Origin: Pedobacter foliorum
Lineage (GTDB): Bacteria; Bacteroidota; Bacteroidia; Sphingobacteriales; Sphingobacteriaceae
Reading direction: 5' to 3'
Assembly: GCF_013266735.1 (NCBI RefSeq)
Contig: NZ_JABSNU010000012.1
Span: 1 to 64,000 of the forward strand
DNA length: 64,000 nucleotides
Below the pieces are notes generated by a model. That model was not told the DNA's origin. It was given only the letters and a program-made list of their open reading frames with translations, and made no database searches. The position numbers were made by a program, and so were the translations under genes. Shown here one piece after another: positions 45,899-54,668 of this stretch (position 1 is its first letter; each line of letters starts with the position of its first letter).

Positions 45899-47320
45899 TT
45901 ATGGCCAAATACCAAGGTTCATATAAGAAACCGCGATTTTATCAATTGAACCAACAAAAGCAGCTGTTCTCAATGTTTGAATACCAGGCTTAGTGATTAA
46001 ACTCTCTCTGATTTCATGGTATGAATGAATCATTGTATCTTCCAGACCTGAATTTACAAGATCCATTTCTGAAGCTCCTTTTACAATCATTAAACGATTT
46101 TCAGCAGGAATTTTCTTACCGGTCAAATTCTCCAATGTATTGATTAGGTTAGCATTAGAATTTTCAGCATAACGGTTTTCCATACGCCCAAAAGCCACGT
46201 GAGAAAGGTTTTTCAACCATTCGAAATAAGAAACAGTTACACCACCTGCGTTGCAATACATATCAGGAATGATTATACCTCCCATTTCAGTAAATATCTC
46301 TTCTGCTTCTGGAGTAGTTGGCCCGTTGGCACCTTCAGCAATAATCCTTGCTTTAATGTTGCGGATGTTATTTACCGTGATCTGGTTCTCCAATGCCGCT
46401 GGCACAAGAATATCACATGGTTGCTCTAAGCCTTCCATTGAATTTTTGAAGTCTGTAGCTCCCGGGAATCCTAAAATAGACCCTGTATTTTTACGATGAG
46501 CAAAAACCTCATCTATATTTAAACCGTTGGCATTGTAAATTGCTCCTTCAAACTCGCAAAGACCAACAATTGTTGCTCCAAACTCCGAAAGAAATTTAGC
46601 AGAGTGGTAACCTACATTACCTAAACCTTGTACAATAACACGTTTATCACCTAAACCAGCTTTAAAACCTATCTTTTGCATATCCTCGGCAACGTTAACA
46701 CATTCCTTAACTGCATATGCAACACCGCGACCAGTAGCTTCTTTACGCCCACGAATACCATGCAAAGCGATTGGTTTTCCGGTTACACAACCTAAAGCAT
46801 CCAGCTGACCCGGATTCATGGTCATATAAGTATCTGCAATCCAACTCATTTCACGCTCTCCAGATCCATAATCAGGAGCAGGAACATCAATGCCGGGACC
46901 AATAAAATTCTTCTTTATCAACTCTGTCGTATAGCGACGAGTTATAGTTTCTAACTCGGCTACAGAGTAGTTTTTAGGATTGATGCAAATACCACCTTTT
47001 GCCCCACCAAAAGGAACATTTACAATTGCACATTTATAAGTCATCAGGGCAGCTAAAGCCATCACCTCATCTTCATTAACCATTTCGCTGTAACGGATAC
47101 CGCCCTTGGTTGGGCTCATGTGATGAGAGTGTTCTACACGCCACGCATCAATAACTTCAAATCCATTTCCTCTTCTAATTGGGAACTGGAAACGATACAC
47201 ACTGTTACAGGCTTTAATCTGATTTAATAGTCCCTCGGGATGGGAAGTGAACTGCGCTGCACTGTCAAAATTTTTGCACACGTCGGCAAAAAATTTTGTC
47301 TCATTTGCTGAATTAGCCAT
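45899..47320 (-). CDS. Glu/Leu/Phe/Val-family (glutamate) dehydrogenase
   Basis: This 473-residue NAD(P)-linked enzyme probably interconverts glutamate and 2-oxoglutarate with ammonia. Seen are the substrate-binding block KGGIRYSEMVNEDEVMALA, the catalytic lysine loop VPFGGAKGGI, PAPDYGSGEREMSWIADTY, and the dinucleotide motif VIVQGLGNVGYHSAKFL. It is a hexameric-type length. Cofactor preference cannot be read with confidence. It is flanked by ccmD upstream and msrA downstream and has its own terminator. A GTGTA-TCG-TACAC inverted repeat lies ~90 bp upstream of its start (47412-47424). Confidence 0.94.
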   Translation of the reverse strand: MANSANETKFFADVCKNFDSAAQFTSHPEGLLNQIKACNSVYRFQFPIRRGNGFEVIDAWRVEHSHHMSPTKGGIRYSEMVNEDEVMALAALMTYKCAIVNVPFGGAKGGICINPKNYSVAELETITRRYTTELIKKNFIGPGIDVPAPDYGSGEREMSWIADTYMTMNPGQLDALGCVTGKPIALHGIRGRKEATGRGVAYAVKECVNVAEDMQKIGFKAGLGDKRVIVQGLGNVGYHSAKFLSEFGATIVGLCEFEGAIYNANGLNIDEVFAHRKNTGSILGFPGATDFKNSMEGLEQPCDILVPAALENQITVNNIRNIKARIIAEGANGPTTPEAEEIFTEMGGIIIPDMYCNAGGVTVSYFEWLKNLSHVAFGRMENRYAENSNANLINTLENLTGKKIPAENRLMIVKGASEMDLVNSGLEDTMIHSYHEIRESLITKPGIQTLRTAAFVGSIDKIAVSYMNLGIWP

Positions 47321-47469
47321 TATTTGTTTTTTATGAATTTTGAATAAGTTCTCAGTTATGAGTACAAAATTGCACTAAAAAAAACGATTAATACAAATGA
47401 AGATTTACTTAGTGTATCGTACACACTAGCCCTAAAAAGGCATAAAAACGACGATTAGGCGTTTTAAAA

Positions 47470-47688
47470 TTAGTTTTTATCTGAAGATTTCTTCTCTATT
47501 TTTTTTAATCTTTTATCTAACGAGAATAGATAAATCAACAAACCAACAAGAATTAGGACGATGCAGATCACAACAACATATATCTTTCCGTTACTGCGTA
47601 AAGCATCAGCCATCTCCACATCATTGGATTGAGCAAACAATTGCACTGAACTTAATAACAGCATTAAAGCAAATATGATCTTCTTCAT
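47470..47688 (-). CDS. CcmD-family small membrane protein
   Basis: This 72-residue protein has a signal-like N-terminus (FALMLLLSSVQLFAQ) and one transmembrane helix (about 36-56, YVVVICIVLILVGLLIYLF) followed by a basic tail. Its position one base after ccmC identifies it as the Bacteroidota CcmD-like protein, which helps release holo-CcmE from CcmC. The sequence alone would not suffice. Confidence 0.8.
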   Translation of the reverse strand: MKKIIFALMLLLSSVQLFAQSNDVEMADALRSNGKIYVVVICIVLILVGLLIYLFSLDKRLKKIEKKSSDKN

Positions 47689-47689
47689 C

Positions 47690-48349
47690 TTATAAATTTT
47701 GTTTGTTTTCTATTGTACGGATTCTGAATCTAATGGTATAAATCCAATAGCCAATTATTGACCAACCAATAAAAGCCGGATATAAAACAGCGCGCATACG
47801 GCTGTCTAAATCATAACTATTAAAGCCCGGATTACCTCCGTTTCCGGGGTGTAGAGAGTCAGATAAACGAGGCAATACCATTATGAGTACCACCATCATC
47901 GGAAACGCGAAAATATTGTATATGGCTGATATTTTGGCCCTTTTTTGTTGCTCATCTATTGCATTTCTTAGAACCAGATATGCAAAATATAAAAGTATAG
48001 CTACTGCTGTAAAGTTCTGTTTCACATCAAAACTCCAGAACTGTCCCCAGGTAAATTTAGCCCAAATTGCGCCTGTTACTAAACCAAGTATACTAAAAAC
48101 GATCCCCACATTTACACTTTCTACCGCTCTGATATCGTCAGCTTCTTTTCCGTATAACAAGTTCTTAATACTGTAGAATACTGAAATTGAGAACAAGGTA
48201 AGCATGGCAAACCACATAGGTACGTGAAAATACAGGTTACGTATTGTTTCATTTAGTATAGCTAAATGAGGTACACCTAAAAGTAATCCTGCAATGGCGG
48301 TATATATAACTAATACCGACCCTAAAATTTTCCACCAAAGTTTGTTCAT
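47690..48349 (-). CDS. ccmC: Heme exporter/handling protein CcmC
   Basis: This 219-residue six-helix membrane protein loads heme onto CcmE. It has conserved His42 (NLYFHVPMWF) before the first loop. A tryptophan-rich motif at 101-114 reads WGQFWSFDVKQNFT, a degenerate form of the usual WGxxWxWD. A second periplasmic His lies in DSLHPGNGG. ccmD follows one base later and ccmB precedes it by ~50 bp. Confidence 0.93.
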   Translation of the reverse strand: MNKLWWKILGSVLVIYTAIAGLLLGVPHLAILNETIRNLYFHVPMWFAMLTLFSISVFYSIKNLLYGKEADDIRAVESVNVGIVFSILGLVTGAIWAKFTWGQFWSFDVKQNFTAVAILLYFAYLVLRNAIDEQQKRAKISAIYNIFAFPMMVVLIMVLPRLSDSLHPGNGGNPGFNSYDLDSRMRAVLYPAFIGWSIIGYWIYTIRFRIRTIENKQNL

Positions 48350-48400
48350 TATATAGGCTTAATTGTAACAAAGGTAATAACTGGCCTGTGCATTTCCCAC

Positions 48401-49060
48401 TTAATCTCTCCATAGATATGGAAAAAGTAGTAAGGTTACTGCAGCAACCAGAGCATTTATGATTAAAAGCAAACCAATTTCATCCAAACTTACGCTTCGG
48501 TCTAGTCCATCTATTGCATTTTTTGTCAATTTTATCAGCACAATCAGCACCGGTATAATAACCGGGAAGCTCAATATAGCCATCAACATACCGCCATTAC
48601 CTGCCTTTGAGGCAATTGCGGAAATCATTGTAAAAATAGTTGAGAAACTTAAGCTACCCAATACAGTTGCAACAATGTAAAGTCCAAGATCCTGAGGCAC
48701 ATAATCAAATACCATCATGTAAAAAAACAATGCTATAAGGGTAAGCAGCATCATCAAAAGCACATTATAAATTGTTTTTGAAATGATGAGTGCTAAAGGA
48801 CTTGCTATCGTATAAATGTATAGCTGCTGACCTTTACTTTCATGTAAAAACCCTTTCGAAACTGCATTTATAGAGGCAAAGAGCATGATAATCCAAAACA
48901 ATGCATTCCAGGTAACCGGAACAATACTGACAAAAGACAAGAAACAAACAAAAACGGTTGATACTACATAAAGCAGAACGCCATTAAGTGCATATTTCGA
49001 GCGCCATTCCAGCAGTACCTCTTTCTTAATTAAATATTTTACCTGGTGTAGTAATTGCAT
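48401..49060 (-). CDS. ccmB: Heme exporter protein CcmB
   Basis: This 219-residue six-helix permease of the CcmAB ABC exporter family shows LEWRSKYALNGVLLYV and the block GFLHESKGQQLYIYTIASP. The cognate ATPase gene ccmA is not in the window. A TATCTTTG box on the minus strand (plus 49068-49075) ends 8 nt before the ATG, so its transcript may be leaderless. Confidence 0.92.
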   Translation of the reverse strand: MQLLHQVKYLIKKEVLLEWRSKYALNGVLLYVVSTVFVCFLSFVSIVPVTWNALFWIIMLFASINAVSKGFLHESKGQQLYIYTIASPLALIISKTIYNVLLMMLLTLIALFFYMMVFDYVPQDLGLYIVATVLGSLSFSTIFTMISAIASKAGNGGMLMAILSFPVIIPVLIVLIKLTKNAIDGLDRSVSLDEIGLLLIINALVAAVTLLLFPYLWRD

Positions 49061-49067
49061 GCTGTGG

Positions 49068-49075
49068 CAAAGATA
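49068..49075 (-). promoter_or_regulatory. -7 element directly before ccmB
   Basis: CAAAGATA on the plus strand is TATCTTTG on the minus strand, matching TAnnTTTG. It ends 8 nt from the ccmB ATG. No clear -33 element. Confidence 0.4.
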
Positions 49076-49160
49076 ATTTTTAATCGCTTATTTTCGAGCT
49101 ATGTGAATGTTTTGTAAACTAAATATGAATATTATTGTAGTAGAAAATGAATCCCAGGCT

Positions 49161-49676
49161 ATGAATGAGTATTTAGATATCATATTAAGGAGTCTTGCAG
49201 TTTATGCGTTTATGCTTGTAGCCATTCGCTTAACCGGCAAAAAGGAGCTCTCCCAGCTTAACACTACCGATGTAGTATTGATTTTACTCATCAGTAATGC
49301 CGTTCAAAACGCCATGGTAGGCAATAACACAAGCCTTTTAGGAGGATTGGTTGCCGCAGCAGTATTATTTGCTTTAAACTTCGCTTTAAAAAAACTCATG
49401 TTTAAAAGCAAGAAGCTGAGAGATCTTATCTCCCAGCATCCTGAAATCCTTATCCATAATGGCAAATTAAATTTCGACAAGCTCGGCAAATTGGATATTA
49501 CCAACGAGGAGCTTGAAGAAGCCATGAGGGAACATGGAATTGAAAAATATAAAGATGTAAAACTCGCTATTCTTGAAGTAGATGGAAATATCAGTATCAT
49601 CAGTGGAGATGACCAACTGAAGCATACTCAGTTTAAAAGAAAAAACAAACACAAATCACTTGGTGATTTGAATTAA
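49161..49676 (+). CDS. DUF421 (YetF-like) membrane protein
   Basis: This protein of about 171 residues starts MNEYLDIILRSLAVYAFML. It has N-terminal transmembrane helices with the family block RLTGKKELSQLNTTDVVLILLISNAVQNAMVG, split in two here. A cytoplasmic alpha/beta domain follows (LRDLISQHPEILIHNGKLNF), ending with a basic tail. In-frame starts at 49107 and 49125 exist, but the homology-like region begins near Met19. The function of DUF421 proteins is poorly known. Confidence 0.85.
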   Translation: MNEYLDIILRSLAVYAFMLVAIRLTGKKELSQLNTTDVVLILLISNAVQNAMVGNNTSLLGGLVAAAVLFALNFALKKLMFKSKKLRDLISQHPEILIHNGKLNFDKLGKLDITNEELEEAMREHGIEKYKDVKLAILEVDGNISIISGDDQLKHTQFKRKNKHKSLGDLN

Positions 49677-49689
49677 TCTCCTCTTTTAT

Positions 49690-50103
49690 CTACTTAACTT
49701 CGGCAACTTCACTTACCACAATAACCTTTGGTTTTCTTACGGTAATTAAAATAAATGCTCCTGCAGTAATAACATACCAACCCCATTTATATTTCACCAT
49801 ACCAGCACCAAAATTGATCAGCTTGGTAAAATGAAGAAAGCTAAATGAATCGTGTGCTTTAAAGTATATACCGGCCAAAGTGATCAGGACTAAAGCAACT
49901 CCACCCCAACCGGCAAGTTTTATTAGTCCGGCCTTATTGGCAAATGCACCTATTAAGCCAATTAATACCAGTACGTAAAAAGCAATGGCTAACCTCTGGT
50001 CAATATCAAAATAATTCCAGTTGCCAATAATTGGAATACGCATCAGTGGACACATCCCTCCTACGGCCATAATTACTGACCCTATAATTCCTTGCAGTCT
50101 CAT
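49690..50103 (-). CDS. Uncharacterised four-helix membrane protein
   Basis: This 137-residue protein has about four hydrophobic segments (about 5-20, 38-56, 64-84, 108-124) and a short C-terminal tail. No family recognised. It starts MRLQGIIGSVIMAVGGMCPL. It lies 5 bp downstream of gldC, so it is probably co-transcribed with it. Confidence 0.7.
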   Translation of the reverse strand: MRLQGIIGSVIMAVGGMCPLMRIPIIGNWNYFDIDQRLAIAFYVLVLIGLIGAFANKAGLIKLAGWGGVALVLITLAGIYFKAHDSFSFLHFTKLINFGAGMVKYKWGWYVITAGAFILITVRKPKVIVVSEVAEVK

Positions 50104-50108
50104 TTTGC

Positions 50109-50444
50109 TTATCCCTGAGTGTTGATTCCCATTTTATCAGCAAAATGCGCGCAATAATCACGCAAATCTTCAACTATAAGTGTTTCTCCGGTAGCTTTTA
50201 AAAAACTATCGCCCATAGTTTGTAGTGTTTCATAAAAAAAACGCTTCATCTCATCAACAGGCATATCTTTAGTCCAAAGGTCAATACGCATTGAGTTTTT
50301 ATAGTTATGATCCCATAATGCAAGCATCATAGACTTAACCGGAACTTGTTCCTGAGTTTGTGCATCTGTAGATTCCCAAAGAATATTATCAGGAACATTA
50401 TTATCGTCTAACTGAACGGTGATTTTAATTTCTGCTTGCTTCAT
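50109..50444 (-). CDS. gldC: Gliding motility protein GldC
   Basis: This 111-residue cytoplasmic protein of the GldC family starts MKQAEIKITVQLDDNNVPDN. Conserved parts are the IDLWTKDMPVDEMKRFFYETL block and the LRDYCAHFADKMGI end. GldC is an accessory part of the Bacteroidota gliding/type IX secretion machinery. Its ATG overlaps the stop of the upstream small membrane protein by one base. Confidence 0.9.
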   Translation of the reverse strand: MKQAEIKITVQLDDNNVPDNILWESTDAQTQEQVPVKSMMLALWDHNYKNSMRIDLWTKDMPVDEMKRFFYETLQTMGDSFLKATGETLIVEDLRDYCAHFADKMGINTQG

Positions 50445-50722
50445 TAACTTATACTAGCTTTTATTATAAATATTAAAATGGTGATGAAAATAACTAACAT
50501 GCCTTCTACAACCCATAGTTTTTTTAGGTTTAAAATAAACCTTCTGAAAATTTGATCGGAGATGAAAGCAACAATTGCGGTTAAAAAACTAAATCCTACC
50601 AAAATCCCCGTAATATCTACATATTTAGGATTCCCCTCTTCTTTCTTATTTATCAACAGTAGCACAGCGATAACCAGACAAATGGCAGAAACAATATTAA
50701 GGGGTGTCAGTTTTACTTTCAA
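50444..50722 (-). CDS. Small three-helix membrane protein upstream of gldC
   Basis: This 92-residue protein has three hydrophobic helices (about 8-24, 36-55, 70-88). It begins MKVKLTPLNIVSAICLVIAV. No family recognised. Its stop overlaps the gldC ATG (TAATG), so the two are translationally coupled. It lies ~9 bp after the DEAD-box gene and is probably in that operon. Confidence 0.7.
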   Translation of the reverse strand: MKVKLTPLNIVSAICLVIAVLLLINKKEEGNPKYVDITGILVGFSFLTAIVAFISDQIFRRFILNLKKLWVVEGMLVIFITILIFIIKASIS

Positions 50723-50731
50723 TTTCTTAAA

Positions 50732-52054
50732 CTATTTTTTGAATTTCTTCTTTTTCCACGCAGGCTGCTTGTTTGTTTTATTTCTTGCAGCAGCTGCAAT
50801 TGCGGCAGCATGTTTTTTCTCATGGAAAGCGCCTTTAAAATCAGGATCTTCTTTACGCTTTTGATCGTCAATAGCACGATTTATAGCCTGTTTCTCCTCA
50901 TAAGGTGTTTCTTCCACAAAAACTTCCGATGGCAAAGGTACAACAGGGATCTCCTGTCTTATTAATTTTTGTATTTTCTCAATGTAATATTTTTCGGCAG
51001 GCGTATAAAAAGTAAGTGCATCTCCTTTAGAATAAGCTCTTCCGGTACGGCCAATTCTATGTACATAATCTTCAATGATGATTGGTACATCAAAATTAAT
51101 TACATGACTTACTTCCGAAACATCTATACCTCTTGATGCCACATCGGTTGCAACCAATACTCTGATATTACCTTCTTTAAAATTATTTATAGAGTTAATC
51201 CTTGTATTCTGGCCTTTATTAGCATGAATTACTCTAACAGCCTCTGCTCCAAACCTACGCTCAATAAAACTAAAAATATTATCGGCTACAGTCTTTGTTT
51301 TACAGAAAATGATCAGTCTTTTAAATTCCTCATCATTTTTCATTAAGTGCTGCAACAGGTTAATCTTTGTTTTAAAGTTTGGCACTTCATACAAAGTTTG
51401 TGTAACCGTTGCTGCTGGCGTTGCCTGCTCCGCTACCTCAATTATAGTTGGGTGCTTTAAAAAGTCACCAGCGATCTTTTGCACAAGATTACTCATTGTT
51501 GCCGAAAACAAAAGGTTTTGCCTTTTGCGCGGTACAACCTCTAGAATTCTATGAATAGAGCCAATAAAGCCCATATCCATCATTTTATCTGCCTCATCAA
51601 GCACCAAAAACTTTAAGTATTGGGTATTGATATGTCCTGCCAGATAAATATCTAAAAATCTCCCTGGGGTAGCTACAATAATATCAACACCGGCTTTAAT
51701 TTGTTCAATTTGAGTTTTAGGCCCAAGTCCTCCATAAACAACGACAGTACGCAGATCTGTATACTTAGAAAAGATCTGGATATGTTCAGTAATTTGCATT
51801 GCAAGCTCTCTTGTTGGAGCTAATATTAATGCGCGTGCAGAATCACCCTGCGCATATTTCAATTGCATCAAAATAGGCAAAACATAGGCGGCAGTTTTAC
51901 CTGTTCCGGTTTCAGCAATACCAAAAATATCCTGACCGGATAATACAGGTGCTATTGCTTTTTCTTGTATTGGAGTTGCAACAGTAAATCCTGCATCGGC
52001 AACAGCATTTAAAATCTGTCGATTAAGGTTAAACTCTTCGAATTTTTTGGGCAT
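50732..52054 (-). CDS. DEAD-box RNA helicase (RhlE/CsdA-like)
   Basis: This 440-residue helicase unwinds RNA with ATP. It has the Q motif (about 20-26), motif I AETGTGKTAAY, Ia APTRELA, motif II VLDEADKMMDMGF, motif III SATM, and the C-terminal motifs VATDVASRGIDV and HRIGRTGRAYSKGDALTF. A basic tail (about 400-440, ending KKKKFKK) likely binds RNA. A TATTTTTG box (plus 52059-52066) ends 5 nt before the ATG, so it may be leaderless. Confidence 0.95.
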   Translation of the reverse strand: MPKKFEEFNLNRQILNAVADAGFTVATPIQEKAIAPVLSGQDIFGIAETGTGKTAAYVLPILMQLKYAQGDSARALILAPTRELAMQITEHIQIFSKYTDLRTVVVYGGLGPKTQIEQIKAGVDIIVATPGRFLDIYLAGHINTQYLKFLVLDEADKMMDMGFIGSIHRILEVVPRKRQNLLFSATMSNLVQKIAGDFLKHPTIIEVAEQATPAATVTQTLYEVPNFKTKINLLQHLMKNDEEFKRLIIFCKTKTVADNIFSFIERRFGAEAVRVIHANKGQNTRINSINNFKEGNIRVLVATDVASRGIDVSEVSHVINFDVPIIIEDYVHRIGRTGRAYSKGDALTFYTPAEKYYIEKIQKLIRQEIPVVPLPSEVFVEETPYEEKQAINRAIDDQKRKEDPDFKGAFHEKKHAAAIAAAARNKTNKQPAWKKKKFKK

Positions 52055-52058
52055 TCGG

Positions 52059-52066
52059 CAAAAATA
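52059..52066 (-). promoter_or_regulatory. -7 element directly before the DEAD-box helicase
   Basis: CAAAAATA on the plus strand is TATTTTTG on the minus strand. It fits TAnnTTTG and ends 5 nt before the start codon. Confidence 0.4.
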
Positions 52067-52162
52067 GTCAAAATTTATTTACTGACCTGTGGTTTTTAAC
52101 TAGCACATTATTCCGACTTCTGTTTTTATTGTGAGCATAGCGGCATCAAAGAAATTTTTATT

Positions 52163-52170
52163 TAAGTTTG
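52163..52170 (+). promoter_or_regulatory. -7 element directly before pyrC
   Basis: TAAGTTTG fits TAnnTTTG. It ends 6 nt before the ATG at 52176, so the mRNA may have no leader. It lies inside the longer reading frame starting at GTG 52131, which argues against that start. Confidence 0.42.
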
Positions 52171-52175
52171 ACACC

Positions 52176-53510
52176 ATGAATACCATACTGATAAAAGCTG
52201 CTTCAATTGTAAATGAAGGCCGAATAGTAGTCGCCGACGTACTCATCAAGGCTGGGTTTATTGAAAAAATTGCACCTAACATTGATGAACCTGCCGATCA
52301 GGAAATCAATGCCGAAGGATTACATCTCTTTCCTGGAATGATAGATGACCAAGTCCATTTCAGAGAACCAGGGCTTACTGACAAGGCAGATATTTTTTCT
52401 GAAAGTATGGCTGCAGTAGCTGGTGGGATTACTTCCTTTATGGAAATGCCTAACACAATTCCTAACACGTTAACGCAGGAATTACTAGCAGATAAGTACC
52501 AGATTGCATCTGAAATGTCACTTGCCAACTACTCCTTTTTTATGGGTGCATCAAACACCAATATTGAAGAGGTGCTAAAAACTGATCCAAAAAATGTTTG
52601 TGGAATTAAAGTTTTTATGGGCTCTTCAACGGGCAATATGTTGGTCGATAATGAAACCGTCTTAGAAAACATTTTCAAAGAAGCTCCAATGTTGGTAGCA
52701 ACTCATTGTGAGGATGAGGCAACCATACGAGCTAACATGGCCTTGTACAAAGAAAAGTATGGAGAGAACATCACTATTGATATGCATCCACTTATCAGAA
52801 GTGCCGAAGCTTGTTATATTTCTTCATCGATGGCTATTGAACTTGCAAAAAAACATGGAACCCGCCTACATATTTTACACATATCAACGGGTAGAGAGGT
52901 TGCGTTATTTGACAATATAACTCCTTTAAAGGATAAGAAAATCACAGCAGAAGCCTGCATTCATCATCTATGGTTTGATGACAAGGATTACGCTACCAAA
53001 GGAAACTGGATAAAATGGAACCCTGCTGTAAAAACAGCGGAAGATAAGGATGCCATTCTAAAAGGAGTACTTGACAATTACATCGATGTTATAGCTACTG
53101 ACCATGCCCCACATACCATTCCTGAAAAGGAACAGTCTTACCTGAAAGCTCCTTCTGGCGGTCCATTAGTACAACATGCATTGCCTGCTTTATTTGAAAT
53201 GTACCATCAAAAAAAGATCACCTTAGAAAAGATAGCTGAAAAAACGGCACACAATGTCGCTACTTGTTTCAATATCGACAAAAGAGGTTTCATCAGAGAA
53301 GGCTATTGGGCAGATCTTGTTTTGGTAAACTTGAATGATCCATTCAAAGTAACCAGACAAAATGTGCTTTACAAATGTGGTTGGTCGCCTTTTGAAGGCC
53401 AAACATTCCAGGCAGAAGTAACCCACACCTTTGTGTCGGGTAATCTTGCTTATCAAAAAGGACGATTCATGACTAGAGAAAACGGAAAAAGACTAACCTT
53501 TAACAGGTAA
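52176..53510 (+). CDS. pyrC: Dihydroorotase, class I type
   Basis: This amidohydrolase of about 444 residues forms dihydroorotate in pyrimidine synthesis. Visible motifs are ATHCEDE, LHILHIST and TDHAPHT for the metal site and IKVFMGSSTGN with the likely carboxylated Lys. The N-terminal metal motif reads DDQVHFREPG (Gln59, His61) instead of DxHxH, so one usual ligand His is Gln. The ATG at 52176 begins MNTILIKAASIVNEG, the normal N-terminus. GTG 52131 would add 15 residues that cover a promoter-like box. The last base overlaps the next ATG. Confidence 0.9.
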   Translation: MNTILIKAASIVNEGRIVVADVLIKAGFIEKIAPNIDEPADQEINAEGLHLFPGMIDDQVHFREPGLTDKADIFSESMAAVAGGITSFMEMPNTIPNTLTQELLADKYQIASEMSLANYSFFMGASNTNIEEVLKTDPKNVCGIKVFMGSSTGNMLVDNETVLENIFKEAPMLVATHCEDEATIRANMALYKEKYGENITIDMHPLIRSAEACYISSSMAIELAKKHGTRLHILHISTGREVALFDNITPLKDKKITAEACIHHLWFDDKDYATKGNWIKWNPAVKTAEDKDAILKGVLDNYIDVIATDHAPHTIPEKEQSYLKAPSGGPLVQHALPALFEMYHQKKITLEKIAEKTAHNVATCFNIDKRGFIREGYWADLVLVNLNDPFKVTRQNVLYKCGWSPFEGQTFQAEVTHTFVSGNLAYQKGRFMTRENGKRLTFNR

Positions 53511-54586
53511 TGAATGTAGCTTATAAACCTGAAATACGGAAGTTTGTTATCCTGTTATCTCTTTCAGTAATTGTATTTATAGCGGGCTTTTTTAATCAGC
53601 TTATTGAAAACATTTACTCCGAAGGGATTTACCAGATCAGCTCAGTTGCTCAGCGATTTATAAGCTCATTAGTTCCTTTTGCACTTGGCGATTTTCTTTA
53701 TTTGCTGCTAATTCTTTTTGTCATCTGGAGCTTATTTCTATTCTATAAAAAGATAGTAGTCAAATCATTAAAAAAAGAAGATCGAGTAAGAATACCATTA
53801 CAGGTACTCAACTTTATTCTTATTCTTTATTTACTCTTTAAAATCCTTTGGGGACTAAATTATTCGCGCCCCTCTATCTCTAAACAGCTGGGTATAAGCG
53901 ATGAGAAATACAATACTACTGAACTTGTTTTGCTTGGAAAATTCTTCATTAACAAATTGAATCATCTCCAGAAAGTCCAAAAAACGAGGTCCAGTATTAC
54001 TGAATTAGAGACTAAAGCGAAAGCAGGATATGATAAAATGGAGCAAACAAACCCCATTTTTAAATATCGTAGTCCTGCTGTAAAGCCTGTTTTAAACAGT
54101 TGGATAGTAACTAAAATTGGTATTGAAGGGTATTACAATCCACTTTCGGGAGAGGCCAACGTAAATACCAGACTGCCTTCAATCTCTTTACCTTTTGTTA
54201 CTTGTCACGAAATAGCTCATCAGCTTGGCATCGGTCGCGAAGATGAGGCAAATCTTATCGGTTATTTGGTTGCATCAAACAGTACCGATCCTAATTTTCA
54301 ATATTCTGCATCTTATGCAATGTTAAAAAGCATCCTTTTTGAGATCAGAATTAAATCTCAAGAAGATTATGATACGCTTTATGCCACTATAAATGCAGGC
54401 ACCATACAGGATTTCAAAAACGATCGTGATTTTTGGCGCAAGTATAATAACGAGATGTTTGGGTATCTTGATGTTGCTTTCGACAGGTTCTTAAAGCTAA
54501 ACAACCAACAGAAAGGTACCGATAGCTATCAGGACATTGTTCTTTGGCTTTACAACATCCATAAAAAGGAACTGCGAAATCAATAA
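53510..54586 (+). CDS. DUF3810 membrane protein with HExxH
   Basis: This 358-residue protein has three N-terminal transmembrane segments (about 12-30, 60-80, 100-115). A large extracytoplasmic or cytoplasmic domain follows, containing CHEIAHQLGIGREDEANL, an HExxH zinc-protease-like motif with a downstream acidic pair. It matches the DUF3810 family in layout. It overlaps pyrC by one base (TAATG). Zinc peptidase activity is inferred from the motif only. Confidence 0.82.
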   Translation: MNVAYKPEIRKFVILLSLSVIVFIAGFFNQLIENIYSEGIYQISSVAQRFISSLVPFALGDFLYLLLILFVIWSLFLFYKKIVVKSLKKEDRVRIPLQVLNFILILYLLFKILWGLNYSRPSISKQLGISDEKYNTTELVLLGKFFINKLNHLQKVQKTRSSITELETKAKAGYDKMEQTNPIFKYRSPAVKPVLNSWIVTKIGIEGYYNPLSGEANVNTRLPSISLPFVTCHEIAHQLGIGREDEANLIGYLVASNSTDPNFQYSASYAMLKSILFEIRIKSQEDYDTLYATINAGTIQDFKNDRDFWRKYNNEMFGYLDVAFDRFLKLNNQQKGTDSYQDIVLWLYNIHKKELRNQ

Positions 54587-54653
54587 AAGGTCATAATAAC
54601 CTAATTTGCCACAAACAAATTCATTCTAATTAAGAATTACCTTAAAACATTCC

Positions 54654-54661
54654 TAAATTTG
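54654..54661 (+). promoter_or_regulatory. -7 element directly before hscA
   Basis: TAAATTTG fits TAnnTTTG and ends 8 nt before the hscA ATG (54669). No clear -33 box. Confidence 0.42.
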
Positions 54662-54668
54662 CCAAACT

